64,000 bases of DNA from Streptomyces violascens (GTDB taxonomy: Bacteria > Actinomycetota > Actinomycetes > Streptomycetales > Streptomycetaceae): the NCBI RefSeq assembly GCF_014649955.1, contig NZ_BMUA01000003.1, positions 470,456 to 534,455 on the forward strand. The letters are read 5' to 3'. Positions 24,642 through 32,632 of the stretch are shown piece by piece. The stretch's first letter is position 1, and every line of letters begins with the position of its first letter. The translations under genes were made by a program, and so were the position numbers. Under the pieces are notes generated by a model. That model ran no database searches and had not been told where the DNA came from. It saw nothing but the letters and a program-made list of their open reading frames with translations.

Positions 24642-25561
24642 GCCGTCAGCTCTTCGGCGTCAATGCGCGAAAAGACCAGCTCTGTCTCCCCGACAATCGG
24701 TCCCCGCCAACGGACCGGTGCCACCGGGTGCCGCAGCGCTCTCGGGTAGCTCGCCGGCGAGTAGTCGTTGGGCAACCGGTAGGTGTGAAATCCATGCTTC
24801 TGCATGGTCTCCAACAGCTCCTCGACCGAGTCGCCGAGCTGTGCCAAGCGATCCGGAGTAACCTCCACGGCGATCTCCACGTCCGATCGCAGCTGATCAA
24901 GCACAGGAGCGAGCCCTCGGACGACTCCGCCCTCTGCCCCCTCCACATCGATCTTGATCACGCGAGCCCCGGCCACCTCGTCCGACTTCAGCACCTCGGG
25001 CAGGGGGAACGCCTCCATGTCGAACGTGGACTCCGCCGGACCGTCGTACGGGACGATCGAGTTGGCGCCCATGTTGTGCGAGCTGGCGAGCACGAACGTC
25101 AGCGTCTTTCGCTCGTCCGACACGGCGGTGTTGACCGCACGGATGTTGTCGCACTGGTTGAGAGACGCGTGCTGCAGCACCCTGCGGTGGAACGTAGGCG
25201 ATGCCTCGATCGCCACCACCCGCCCTGTACTGCCCACAAGTCGGGAGCCGAGCACGGCGAACACCCCGATGTTGGCGCCGACGTCCACGAACACGTCGCC
25301 GGGGCGCAGCCGACTCTGCAGCCATCGGGTCATGTGGGGCTCCCACGCTCCGAAGAGGTAGAGGAACCGCTGAATCAGATCCGTGGTGTCGACGGCGAAC
25401 CGAGCGCCGGATCGGTCCTCAACTACGCGCTGCCGAGGGTGATCGCAGAGGTACGGGTTCAGAAACCGCTCGGCGAGCTCTGCCTTGCCGACTGCGCCCG
25501 GCGCATGACGAACGTACCCGCGCCCGAGGGTGACCAGAGCTTCTGCGAGAGGGGTAACCAT
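24617..25561 (-). CDS. FkbM-family methyltransferase
   Basis: A 314-residue protein; the ATG at 25561 follows GGAAGG, so the longer frame upstream is not needed. The SAM-binding core is clear: GDVFVDVGANIGVFAVLGSRL, VVAIEASPTFHRRVLQH, INTAV-like RAVNTAVSD, and VIKIDVEGAEGGVVRGL, all diagnostic of the FkbM O-methyltransferase family. The substrate is often a sugar or polyketide hydroxyl. The nearby glycosyltransferase suggests a glycan or glycolipid, but they are on opposite strands and separate transcripts. Confidence 0.88.
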   Translation of the reverse strand: MVTPLAEALVTLGRGYVRHAPGAVGKAELAERFLNPYLCDHPRQRVVEDRSGARFAVDTTDLIQRFLYLFGAWEPHMTRWLQSRLRPGDVFVDVGANIGVFAVLGSRLVGSTGRVVAIEASPTFHRRVLQHASLNQCDNIRAVNTAVSDERKTLTFVLASSHNMGANSIVPYDGPAESTFDMEAFPLPEVLKSDEVAGARVIKIDVEGAEGGVVRGLAPVLDQLRSDVEIAVEVTPDRLAQLGDSVEELLETMQKHGFHTYRLPNDYSPASYPRALRHPVAPVRWRGPIVGETELVFSRIDAEELTAHLDSSQA

Positions 25562-25823
25562 GTGGCCGCCTTCCGTGGATCTCCGGTCACCGTAACTCCC
25601 GGCATAGACATCGGACACGCCTCATTGCATGGAGGCTGCCTGAGCTTCGCCCCAGTGTGCGGGAAATGTCCCTGCCGTCCGTACTGCGGCAGCGCGGACG
25701 CTCCGTCACCTTGGTAAGGCTGAAGCGGAAGAGCCCCGCGATCAATCACGCGAGCTTCGATCTCGCGACGCTCAGGGTCCACGGCCAATCTACGCAGGCG
25801 TCGGCGCGATTCATTCGCGCAGG

Positions 25824-27047
25824 TCAAACACCACCTTGATCAAGCGGGAGGCCCAACATGCGGATGGCGTTCCCCCTCAGCAGTTTGTACGCCACATCAT
25901 CAGGCAGTCCTGCCATGTGCTCGGCCGCCACCTGCTTCGTGTTCGGCCATGTCGAGTCGACGTGCGGATAGTCCGTCTCGAAGGTCGCGTTGTTCACGCC
26001 CACGGTCTCGATGGCCTCGATGCCGTGCTTGTCCCGGAAGAAGCAGCAGAAGATCTGCCGGTAGTAGTACGAGGACGGCGGTTCCGGAATCAGGTCCTTC
26101 ACGCCGCCCCAAGCCCGGTGCTCTTCCCATACGTCGTCGGCACGTTCCAAGGCGTATGGAATCCACCCCATCTGCCCCTCGCTGTAGGCGAGTTTCAGGC
26201 GCGGGAACTTCACCAGGACCCCGGAGAAGAGGAAGTCCATCATCGATGCCATGGCGTTGTTGAAGCTGAGCGCGGCTTGAACCGCCGGAGGCGCATCTGG
26301 TGACGCTGCGGGCATCTGCGACGACGAGCCGATGTGCATGTTCACCACGGTCCCCGTCTCCTCACAGGCCGCGAAGAACGGGTCCCAGTAGCCGGAGTGG
26401 ATGGACGGGAGTCCGAGGTACGTCGGAATCTCGGAGAAGGTCACCGCGCGGACCCCACGAGCCGCGTTGCGCTTGATCTCCGCCACAGCAAGATCGATGT
26501 CCCACAACGGGATGAGGCAGAGCGGGATCAGCCGGCCCCCGCTGTCCCCACACCATTCCTCAACCATCCAGTCGTTGTACGCCCGCACGCAGGCGAGGCC
26601 GACCTCCTTGTCCTTGGCCTCGGCGAAGGTCTGCCCACAGAAGCGCGGGAAGGTCGGGAAGCAGAGCGAGGCCTCGACGTGGTTGAGGTCCATGTCCTCC
26701 AGGCGGGCCTTCGGATCCCAGCAGCCACGGCGCATCTGCTCGCGCGTAATGCCGTCGAGCGTCATCTCGTCGCGGGAGAAACCGACGGCCGCGATGATGC
26801 GCTTGTACGGGAAGATCGCGCCCTCGTACTCCCACCAGTCGGTGATCTGGCCTTCCGGATCCGTCGTGAACTCGTACTTCCCCCCGATGTACGCCAGCTC
26901 GCCGATGCCCGCGGTGAAGGGCTTCGGGCCTCGGTCCCGGTACTTGCTCGGGAGCCACCGGTCAAAGAGATGCGCGGGCTCGATCACGTGATCGTCCACG
27001 CTGATGACCCGGGGGAGTTCCTTGGTGCTGGCTTCGTTGCTGACCAC
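25824..27047 (-). CDS. amidohydrolase-2 family metal-dependent hydrolase/decarboxylase
   Basis: A 407-residue protein; the GTG at 27047 has AGGGGG before it, preferred over longer starts. It has the ACMSD-like fold: VISVDDHVIEP (metal-binding DxH), the NMHIGSSSQ strand, ETDYPHVDSTWP near the C-terminus (Asp/His) and LLRGNAIRMLGL at the end. Members include aromatic-acid decarboxylases and hydrolases. The N-terminal metal motif is DDH rather than HxH, as in several subfamilies. It is divergent from the DoxX-like gene with a 176-bp promoter gap, and they may work together. Confidence 0.85.
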   Translation of the reverse strand: MVSNEASTKELPRVISVDDHVIEPAHLFDRWLPSKYRDRGPKPFTAGIGELAYIGGKYEFTTDPEGQITDWWEYEGAIFPYKRIIAAVGFSRDEMTLDGITREQMRRGCWDPKARLEDMDLNHVEASLCFPTFPRFCGQTFAEAKDKEVGLACVRAYNDWMVEEWCGDSGGRLIPLCLIPLWDIDLAVAEIKRNAARGVRAVTFSEIPTYLGLPSIHSGYWDPFFAACEETGTVVNMHIGSSSQMPAASPDAPPAVQAALSFNNAMASMMDFLFSGVLVKFPRLKLAYSEGQMGWIPYALERADDVWEEHRAWGGVKDLIPEPPSSYYYRQIFCCFFRDKHGIEAIETVGVNNATFETDYPHVDSTWPNTKQVAAEHMAGLPDDVAYKLLRGNAIRMLGLPLDQGGV

Positions 27048-27223
27048 TCGATTGCCCCCTACTGCCTGCTTGTTCACGACCGTTTCTGACGACCCATCAG
27101 ATTCAGCGTATGGGCGCAGTGGACGCAACGGCAAGCGGCAGCACTGAACTTGACCCTTGCGGGATCAGGGCGCGTCCGCTGAACTGACGTGCCGTCAGTT
27201 CAGCGGCCTGGAGGGATGACCTG

Positions 27224-27673
27224 ATGCAAACGATGTGGCTCAGCGGGGCCGAGTGGCTCGCCGTCCTACGGATCGGCCTCGGCCTGTGGTGGCTGGAGAG
27301 CTGGCGTCACAAGGACAAGCAGGACTGGTTCCGGGGCGGTGGCATCGCGTGGGCCGCCGGCATCGCGGAGAAACACCGCTGGCAGCTCGTTCAGTCGGGC
27401 TTCGCCCTCGTGGTCAAGCCGCGGCCAAGGGTGATGGCCTACGTCGTCGCGTACGCGGAACTAGCCCTCGGCCTCGGCCTCATCTTCGGCGCTCTCACGC
27501 CGATCGCCCTCGTGGGCGGGCTCGTGCTCAACCTGATCTATCTCGTGCTGATGATCCACGACGTGGCCGAGCTGGGGCAGAACCTGATGATGGCGCTGAT
27601 CTCCGGCGTGTTGTTGTTCGGGCTGGGGTGGCAGGTTTGGTCCGTTGATGAGCTGCTTGGGCTGTTCGTGTAG
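27224..27673 (+). CDS. DoxX-like small membrane protein
   Basis: A 149-residue protein with about four transmembrane helices: AVLRIGLGLWWLESW, VMAYVVAYAELALGLGLIFG, LVGGLVLNLIYLVLM and MALISGVLLFGLGW. The order and the LRIGLGLxWLExG-type start resemble DoxX/terminal quinol oxidase subunit family proteins. A role with the divergent amidohydrolase is possible but unproven. Confidence 0.7.
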   Translation: MQTMWLSGAEWLAVLRIGLGLWWLESWRHKDKQDWFRGGGIAWAAGIAEKHRWQLVQSGFALVVKPRPRVMAYVVAYAELALGLGLIFGALTPIALVGGLVLNLIYLVLMIHDVAELGQNLMMALISGVLLFGLGWQVWSVDELLGLFV

Positions 27674-27699
27674 TCCTGGCGCTCGCCAGGTCGCCGTCG

Positions 27700-27978
27700 G
27701 CAACCCACAGCCGAAGACCCGAATTCTGGCCTTCCAACTGGGCGACTGGTCACATCTGCGGGCAACGGAGCGAGCTGGCGGAGCATCAAGTTCGTGCGCC
27801 AGTAGGCGGCGACCAGCAGCAGCCGATCCTCCAGAGGCAGACACCAGGGCCGGCCCCGGCGGACAGGGTCGCCCTCCTTGCGCCGCAGTACGGTCACCAG
27901 CTTCGCGAACTGGCGCGGGCTCAGCCCGGTAAACGGGGATATCCAGTACGGCTCCGACGCCGTGATCACACCAGCCAC
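27700..27978 (-). pseudogene. IS5-type transposase N-terminal fragment
   Basis: SPFTGLSPRQFAKLVTVLRRKEGD followed by GRPWCLPLEDRLLLVAAYWRTNLMLRQLAPL matches the N-terminal helix-turn-helix region of Streptomyces IS5-like transposases. The match stops at LAPL, and the DDE domain is absent. It marks an old insertion inside island 2. Confidence 0.75.
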
Positions 27979-28070
27979 ACCGGGATCATCACATCAGATC
28001 GACCCGGCACCGAGACGGTCGTAGCAGCTACGCTTCCACGACGCAGCCGATGTTGAGCAAAGGGGAGATC

Positions 28071-28625
28071 GTGAACCGGCCACTGCTGTTCCTCGATGTG
28101 GACGGGCCGCTCAACCCCTATGCGGCCAAGCCGGAGAAGCGCCCCCACGGCTACACCACACTCAGGGTGCCCCGGGACAGCGAGACCCCCATGGAACATG
28201 GAGGACTCTCGGTCCGGCGTCGGCCCCTGCGGGTCTGGCTCAACCCTGAGCACGGGCAAGCCTTGCTCCGGCTCGACTACGAGTTGTGCTGGGCCACCAC
28301 ATGGATGGACGACGCCAATCGGTGGATCGCCCCGGTGCTAGGCCTCCCCGAACTACCCTTCGTCGACTTCGGCGACGCCTTGTTCCAAGAACGCCCCGAC
28401 GGGGTCCACTGGAAGACTGCTCCCCTTGTGGGTTACGCCAACGGCCGCCCCTTCGCCTGGGTGGACGACGAGCAGAGCGGTCCCGACGAGGTGTACGTAA
28501 CCGCCCACCACCGGGCTCCTGGACTTCTACACCACGTCAACCCGCGAATCGGTCTGCGCGAGGACGACTTCCACACGCTCGCTGATTTCACTCGGTCACT
28601 GAACACCCCACAAGCCATCAGCTGA
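28071..28625 (+). CDS. HAD-domain protein
   Basis: A 184-residue protein; the GTG at 28071 after AGGGGAG gives VNRPLLFLDVDGPLNPYAA. LDVDGPLNP is HAD motif I (nucleophile Asp plus acid/base Asp). LCWATTWMDDANRWI is a motif II-like strand, and FAWVDDE supplies the motif IV acids. It resembles the HAD_SAK-type proteins of actinomycetes, small phosphatases of unknown target. No partner gene is evident. Confidence 0.8.
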   Translation: MNRPLLFLDVDGPLNPYAAKPEKRPHGYTTLRVPRDSETPMEHGGLSVRRRPLRVWLNPEHGQALLRLDYELCWATTWMDDANRWIAPVLGLPELPFVDFGDALFQERPDGVHWKTAPLVGYANGRPFAWVDDEQSGPDEVYVTAHHRAPGLLHHVNPRIGLREDDFHTLADFTRSLNTPQAIS

Positions 28626-29223
28626 GCACGTCACCACTCCATCAGACAGCCCGGCACACGCCCCCACGATCATTGCGGGCCAAGCCTTAGCCCTGGCCGG
28701 ATAGAGAATCGGCCCCGCACAGCGGCCGATCGTCTATCGATCGACTCGAAGATCATTACGGGACAAGCCTTAGCCGGGGCACAGCCCAGTCGGCGTCCAT
28801 CCATTTGACGAACGCGCCACACTATGCGTGGCCCTCAGTAGCTTCCCGAGCGCCGCTTCTCTGAAGGCATCAAGTCCCCTTGGAATTTGGTCACTTGCAA
28901 CTAGAACACCAAGGCAGTAACGCCGGTTCCACAACTGGGCACCCATGAAGGGCACTGCGATGGCGCGCCGTTCACCTACGCATTGGTCCGCAGGTGCTTC
29001 TATCCCTTCAAGCAGGAGCGATGGGCACTGCGACTCTTCGCTCTTGCTCAACTCCGGGACCAGTCAAGGGGTTTATACTCTAAACCAGAGCAGATCTTTC
29101 GACTTTACCTAATCATGGGGCAAGGTCCCCGGCGAGGCAACCTAGAGTTGATGTCGTCGCTCGCGGCACACGCTGCCCCCGTGCGCCATATGCAAGCGGA
29201 TTACATGGGGACACGGGGCGCAA
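28626..29223. other. 598-bp gap with a 25-bp direct repeat
   Basis: A repeat, GATCATTGCGGGCCAAGCC + TTAGCC, occurs at 28668-28692 and again at 28751-28775 with two differences, 83 bp apart. A minus-strand frame at 28770-29051 (93 codons, PFMGAQLWNRRYCLGVLVAS) could be a gene fragment, but codon use is not convincing. The stretch is more AT-rich than its surroundings. Confidence 0.4.
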
Positions 29224-29916
29224 GTGACTCTTCGCTACATAAATGACACGGTAACTGTCGACTACAGCTGCATTACAGTCGGGCTCATTGTCTCCGCCGA
29301 TGCATTGCGGCGACGACTTACCCGACTGTTCCGTGGAAGCGGCTGGGATTTGCTCGACCTGGACAGCGGGAAGCACCAGTCCGCTCCGGAATGCGATGTT
29401 CTCGTGGTCGATGTCGACCGACTCCCGCAGGTGCAGAGTTCAACACCCACTGCGGCATTGACCTACAACGCCGATGTGCCGCATATCGGGGGCGTGGGCG
29501 CGGATGTGTGCGCCATCGTGGAGCGCGATGACGACGACAGCGCCTTCCTGGAGGCTGTTCAGGAAGTCGCCGCAGGTCACGGCTGGATCTCGCCCATCCT
29601 CGTACGGGCGCTGCTTCGGGAGTCGCATCGTCATGCTCGTACCCGCCTGAGCGCCTACCCGGATACTTACCCGGACGCGCGCACCGAGCGGATCGACTGC
29701 GCATCCCGGCTGACGCCACGCGAGCGCGAGGTCGTGGCGCTGGTGGCCCAGGGCATGAACAACAGCGAGATCGGGAACACCCTGTTCATCGCGGAGAGCA
29801 CGGTCAATTTCCACATGTCAAATATTCTGCAGAAGACGGGACTTCGGGACAGGAGTCAACTGGCGGCTCATGTGTCCGCACAGCCGACTCCCACCCGTGA
29901 GTCTGCTCGTCTATGA
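29224..29916 (+). CDS. LuxR-family regulator with degenerate receiver
   Basis: A 230-residue protein with GTG start. The C-terminal LuxR helix-turn-helix is complete: LTPREREVVALVAQGMNNSEIGNTLFIAESTVNFHMSNILQKTG. The N-terminal ~130 residues have a receiver-like alternation (VGLIVSADALRRRL, CDVLVVDVDRLP, DVCAIVERDDDDS), but the acidic pocket and phospho-acceptor are not canonical, so it is probably not a normal phosphorylated response regulator. No kinase gene is near. Its stop overlaps the convergent small membrane gene by 6 nt. Confidence 0.8.
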   Translation: MTLRYINDTVTVDYSCITVGLIVSADALRRRLTRLFRGSGWDLLDLDSGKHQSAPECDVLVVDVDRLPQVQSSTPTAALTYNADVPHIGGVGADVCAIVERDDDDSAFLEAVQEVAAGHGWISPILVRALLRESHRHARTRLSAYPDTYPDARTERIDCASRLTPREREVVALVAQGMNNSEIGNTLFIAESTVNFHMSNILQKTGLRDRSQLAAHVSAQPTPTRESARL

Positions 29917-30099
29917 CCCGGCGCGGTTCTGCTCCTGCTTCTTCTGCATGACATTGACGCCAGCCAGAATTATGGCCATCAGTAGCGGAATCGCGACGGC
30001 CACGGGGCTGTTCCCGAAGAGCGGGGCCACCAGTGTCAAGACCAGCAGGATCGCTACTGGACTCCAGCGCAGGGTTTCCTTCTTCTTACTCTGATTCAT
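29911..30099 (-). CDS. small two-helix membrane protein
   Basis: A 62-residue protein starting MNQSKKKETLRWSPV after GGAAAGAG. Two transmembrane helices (VAILLVLTLVAPLFGN and VAVAIPLLMAIILAGVNVM) lie between basic ends. No family is recognised. It is convergent with and slightly overlaps the LuxR gene. Confidence 0.6.
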   Translation of the reverse strand: MNQSKKKETLRWSPVAILLVLTLVAPLFGNSPVAVAIPLLMAIILAGVNVMQKKQEQNRAGS

Positions 30100-30615
30100 A
30101 CGGGCTCTTTCCATCCGCTTTGGGTTATGGCGTCTCAACGGACCATTGGATCAGGAGACTTCGTATCGCGCGAACCGCAGCCCTCCCAAGACCGCGAAGG
30201 CGACCGCGTACAGCCCCAACACGAGGAATCCGGCCCCTTGCCCCGTGTCGGCGGCCCCCGTTGCGGCGGTCATGATTGTGCCTCCGCTCGCGATGTCACC
30301 AGCTCCACCCGGCATTACCCACACCCGGGTTGTTCACGGCCCCGCACATGACGCGCACCATGGTCCGATGGTGCAACCTCGTGGTGGTCCCTCTTCGGCG
30401 GCAACAACTCAAAGGTCCAGTAGAAGGATCCAAGAGACGCTGAAACACGGGGGTGTCACACCGGTCACAGCGTCACGCGCCCCGCAACCAGACCGCAGCC
30501 GACCGTGACAAGCCGTGACGCCCCCTGTTTCAGCCAAGCCCCTACCCCATGCCGACCCGCACTCCTAAGATCGTCCAGGCCTCTTTAGGAGTGGGCCTCG
30601 GGGTGGGGGGATTTC
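30100..30615. promoter_or_regulatory. 515-bp gap with inverted repeats and an operator-like site
   Basis: No gene is seen. At 30440-30459 and 30515-30533 lie inverted arms CTGAAACACGGGGGTGTCAC / GTGACGCCCCCTGTTTCAG, with several further GTGAC/GTCAC boxes between them. At 30561-30592 an inverted repeat ACTCCTAA...TTAGGAGT includes a copy of the GntR-type operator motif and precedes the gene at 30616. Confidence 0.5.
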
Positions 30616-31170
30616 GTGGGGACCGGCGAGCAGCTCGTGACGATCGCTGCGGTGCTGCTGGGTGCGGTGACGACGCATGTCACGAACCACCTCATGGAGC
30701 GGAACCGTATGAAGTACCAGCTCACGACGCGCTGGGACGACAAGAAGCTCGATGCCTACGACAGATACGTCGACAGCGTCCGCTCCTGCATATTCCTCGC
30801 GGTCCAGCTCTACGAGACGAAGGAAGGTCTCCGCGAACGCGAGCAGCCTGACGCCGAGATCCTGGCGGAGATGAAAGAGGCTGGCCGTCTGCGGGGGCGA
30901 GCCTTCGAACGGGTCATGCTGCTCGGCGGGGACGACGTAGTCGAGGCGGCACACGACCTCAACGCCGCAGGGCTCCAGGTCGACTGGCAGGCGAACGGAA
31001 AAACCGCCGGAAGCCTGGAGGACTGGCGAGACCGCAACCGTGCCGTCTTCCGGTCGATCAACTCGTTCCACGAAGCCGCTCGCGCGGATCTCGGCGTCAG
31101 CGGCAGCGTGACCGGCGAACAGCACCCGGAGCGCGACCTCCTTCTTCCGCCTCCTCGCTCTGACTCATGA
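30616..31170 (+). CDS. membrane-anchored hypothetical protein
   Basis: A 184-residue protein with GTG start preceded by GGGGTGGGGG. One N-terminal transmembrane helix (QLVTIAAVLLGAVTTHVTNHL) is followed by a charged helical domain (MKYQLTTRWDDKKLDAYDRYVDSV, ILAEMKEAGRLRGRAFERV). The pattern resembles small Streptomyces proteins with one helix and a coiled cytoplasmic domain; the function is unknown. A GntR-type operator-like repeat lies just upstream. Confidence 0.65.
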   Translation: MGTGEQLVTIAAVLLGAVTTHVTNHLMERNRMKYQLTTRWDDKKLDAYDRYVDSVRSCIFLAVQLYETKEGLREREQPDAEILAEMKEAGRLRGRAFERVMLLGGDDVVEAAHDLNAAGLQVDWQANGKTAGSLEDWRDRNRAVFRSINSFHEAARADLGVSGSVTGEQHPERDLLLPPPRSDS

Positions 31171-31334
31171 CGTGACGCTCGGCCAGATCGCCGCGCATAC
31201 CGGATCCGCCGACGCGTATCCCTGGTCTGTTGGTGCCCGACATGCCACCCTGCCCGGCATCGTTCGCTCTCCGGCCTGATCCGCAGGCGGAGAGCGTCAC
31301 GCGCACTGTCGTCCTGGTCGACGAGGAGAAGGCA

Positions 31335-31922
31335 ATGAGCGAGCAGAACCACGACCAAGAAGTGGGCATGCCGGCGGAAGGCGCCGAACATCAAGAGTCG
31401 GCGGACACCTTCAGGGCAAGCCATATGGCGCGCGCTCAGAGCGCTGCCTCACGCGCCGCTGCGGTCTTCCACCACATCGAACTTGGTGCCGACGGGCAGC
31501 GCCCTGACGAGGCCGCAAGGGCCGAGGTCCTCTTCAAGGCCACCCACGCTGCCCGCGTATCCGTTCAAGCTCTCGCTGTTCTCTCTGAGAGCCGGCCCAA
31601 TCCTGCAGCCGACTCCCGTTGCGCGAGGAATGCCGCTGCGGCGGCTTCTCAGGCCGCCCAGATGGGCCAGCTCCACGATGATGGCAGCGAGCTTTCCGCG
31701 GCGGCTTCCAAAGCTGCTCTCAAAGCGGCTCAAGCCGCCGGGGTCGCTGCGGCAGCGGGGGCCCTGGGAGAGAACGAGACCCTGAACGCCGAGGCGGACG
31801 CGGCCGAGCAAGCTGCTGTGGCAGCAGCCGAGGCCGCCGGCTGGATGCGCCCGGGGGAGCAGATTCCTCCGGTCGCGACCGGCACCCGGAGCGCCGACGT
31901 GATGGCGATGATGCACTTCTGA
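31335..31922 (+). CDS. Ala-rich helical hypothetical protein
   Basis: A 195-residue protein; the ATG follows GAGGAGAAGG. Over 30% alanine, with long amphipathic helices (ARAQSAASRAAAVFHHIE, AARAEVLFKATHAARVSVQAL, AALKAAQAAGVAAAAGALGE). No membrane segment or known motif. It is the last gene of island 2 before att copy 3, and its function is unknown. Confidence 0.65.
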   Translation: MSEQNHDQEVGMPAEGAEHQESADTFRASHMARAQSAASRAAAVFHHIELGADGQRPDEAARAEVLFKATHAARVSVQALAVLSESRPNPAADSRCARNAAAAASQAAQMGQLHDDGSELSAAASKAALKAAQAAGVAAAAGALGENETLNAEADAAEQAAVAAAEAAGWMRPGEQIPPVATGTRSADVMAMMHF

Positions 31923-31982
31923 CGCCCCCAGCGGGGCACCCAACTCCCGGTAGCCATCAGAAGATCCTCGGCTCGCTGTCCC

Positions 31983-32008
31983 GGGGAGTGAGGTGGGAGT
32001 GGATCATG
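31983..32008 (+). repeat. terminal direct repeat, right copy (putative integrase arm site)
   Basis: GGGGAGTGAGGTGGGAGTGG plus ATCATG, 24 of 26 identical to 12900-12925 and in the same orientation, 100 bp inside att copy 3. Confidence 0.7.
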
Positions 32009-32107
32009 AATGGCAGCCCCTCCCCCACCGATTCAGGCCAACGCATACCAATGCCCTGACCTGCACAGAAGCAGAACGAGGCAGGTGAGAGACCTTTCCG
32101 CACCTAG

Positions 32108-32153
32108 TTCGGGACGAAGAGCTCATGGGTTCAAATCCCGCCACCCCGACAGC
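32108..32153 (+). repeat. att core copy 3 (right end of island 2)
   Basis: A 46-bp copy of the tRNA-Pro 3' half with two mismatches (GAGCTCATG for GAGGTCGTG). Beyond the core it continues to match copy 1 for another ~25 bp (CCGAAACACCAGGTCAGGCCCGG), better than copy 2 does, as expected for the original chromosomal flank. Confidence 0.88.
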
Positions 32154-32165
32154 CGAAACACCAGG

Positions 32166-32201
32166 TCAGGCCCGGCACTGAGAAATCAGCACCGGGCCTG
32201 A
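32166..32201 (+). terminator. terminator-like hairpin after att copy 3
   Basis: TCAGGCCCGGCACTGA, GAAA loop, then a mostly complementary arm, with one 2x2 internal mismatch. It is followed by TTTG and related to the hairpins after att copies 1 and 2. Confidence 0.65.
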
Positions 32202-32632
32202 TTTGCGTTCGCAGTGTGCCGCGGGCGGCAGCAGATCGCTCGGTACGCCCCCGAGCAATCGAGCCCGCCGAACCGCGCAACCGGCAACACCCCACCCCTC
32301 CCCAGAAGTTCGGGCCATGCGGCGAACCCCGCCGCCCGGTTGCTTCGGCCCTGCGGGGATTCACCCCGCGAGCCCTTCGCGCCACCGGATCGCCGGGCTG
32401 CCGGTTCGCCAGGTCACCGGGCCCCCCGGGGCGCCACGTCGTCGGCCGACGCGGCACGTCACAGACCGATCGGCACCCCCAGGACCCATCACCCCTAGTC
32501 ACAGAATTGTCACAACGTGGCATATGCGGGTGCTCGGCGGGGCCGGTCGGCAAGAGGATGTCGGTCTGCTTCTTGCCGGGCACATCCGGCGCCCTGCGTG
32601 TTGGGGAAACTCGGGGGCGAGGAGGTCGGGGA
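32202..32632. other. 430-bp gap right of island 2
   Basis: No gene is seen. The frame of the next gene is open upstream to 32216, but the residues there have no domain character. The promoter of the DUF4041 gene should lie here. Confidence 0.3.

Larger units (their letters stand above)
12786..32153. mobile_element. genomic island 2 at tRNA-Pro
   Basis: It is bounded by att copies 2 and 3. Just inside both ends is a 26-bp direct repeat (12900-12925 and 31983-32008, 24/26 identical), as expected for integrase arm sites. It contains a frameshifted integrase, a GntR/UTRA regulator and small winged-helix genes typical of actinomycete integrative elements, but no FtsK/TraB-type or replication gene. 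A trace of att flanking sequence at 20266-20280 just beyond the integrase 3' end suggests that it may itself be two fused elements. Confidence 0.8.

Noticed and set aside
28770..29051. 93-codon minus-strand frame in the gap before the LuxR gene
   Set aside because: Codon use is not typical, there is no clear start signal, and no family is recognised. It is kept only as a possible fragment.
32120..32153. A second tRNA-Pro gene at 32.1 kb (and at 12.79 kb)
   Set aside because: Only the 3' half is present; no acceptor 5' strand or D arm can be folded upstream. These are att copies, not tRNA genes.
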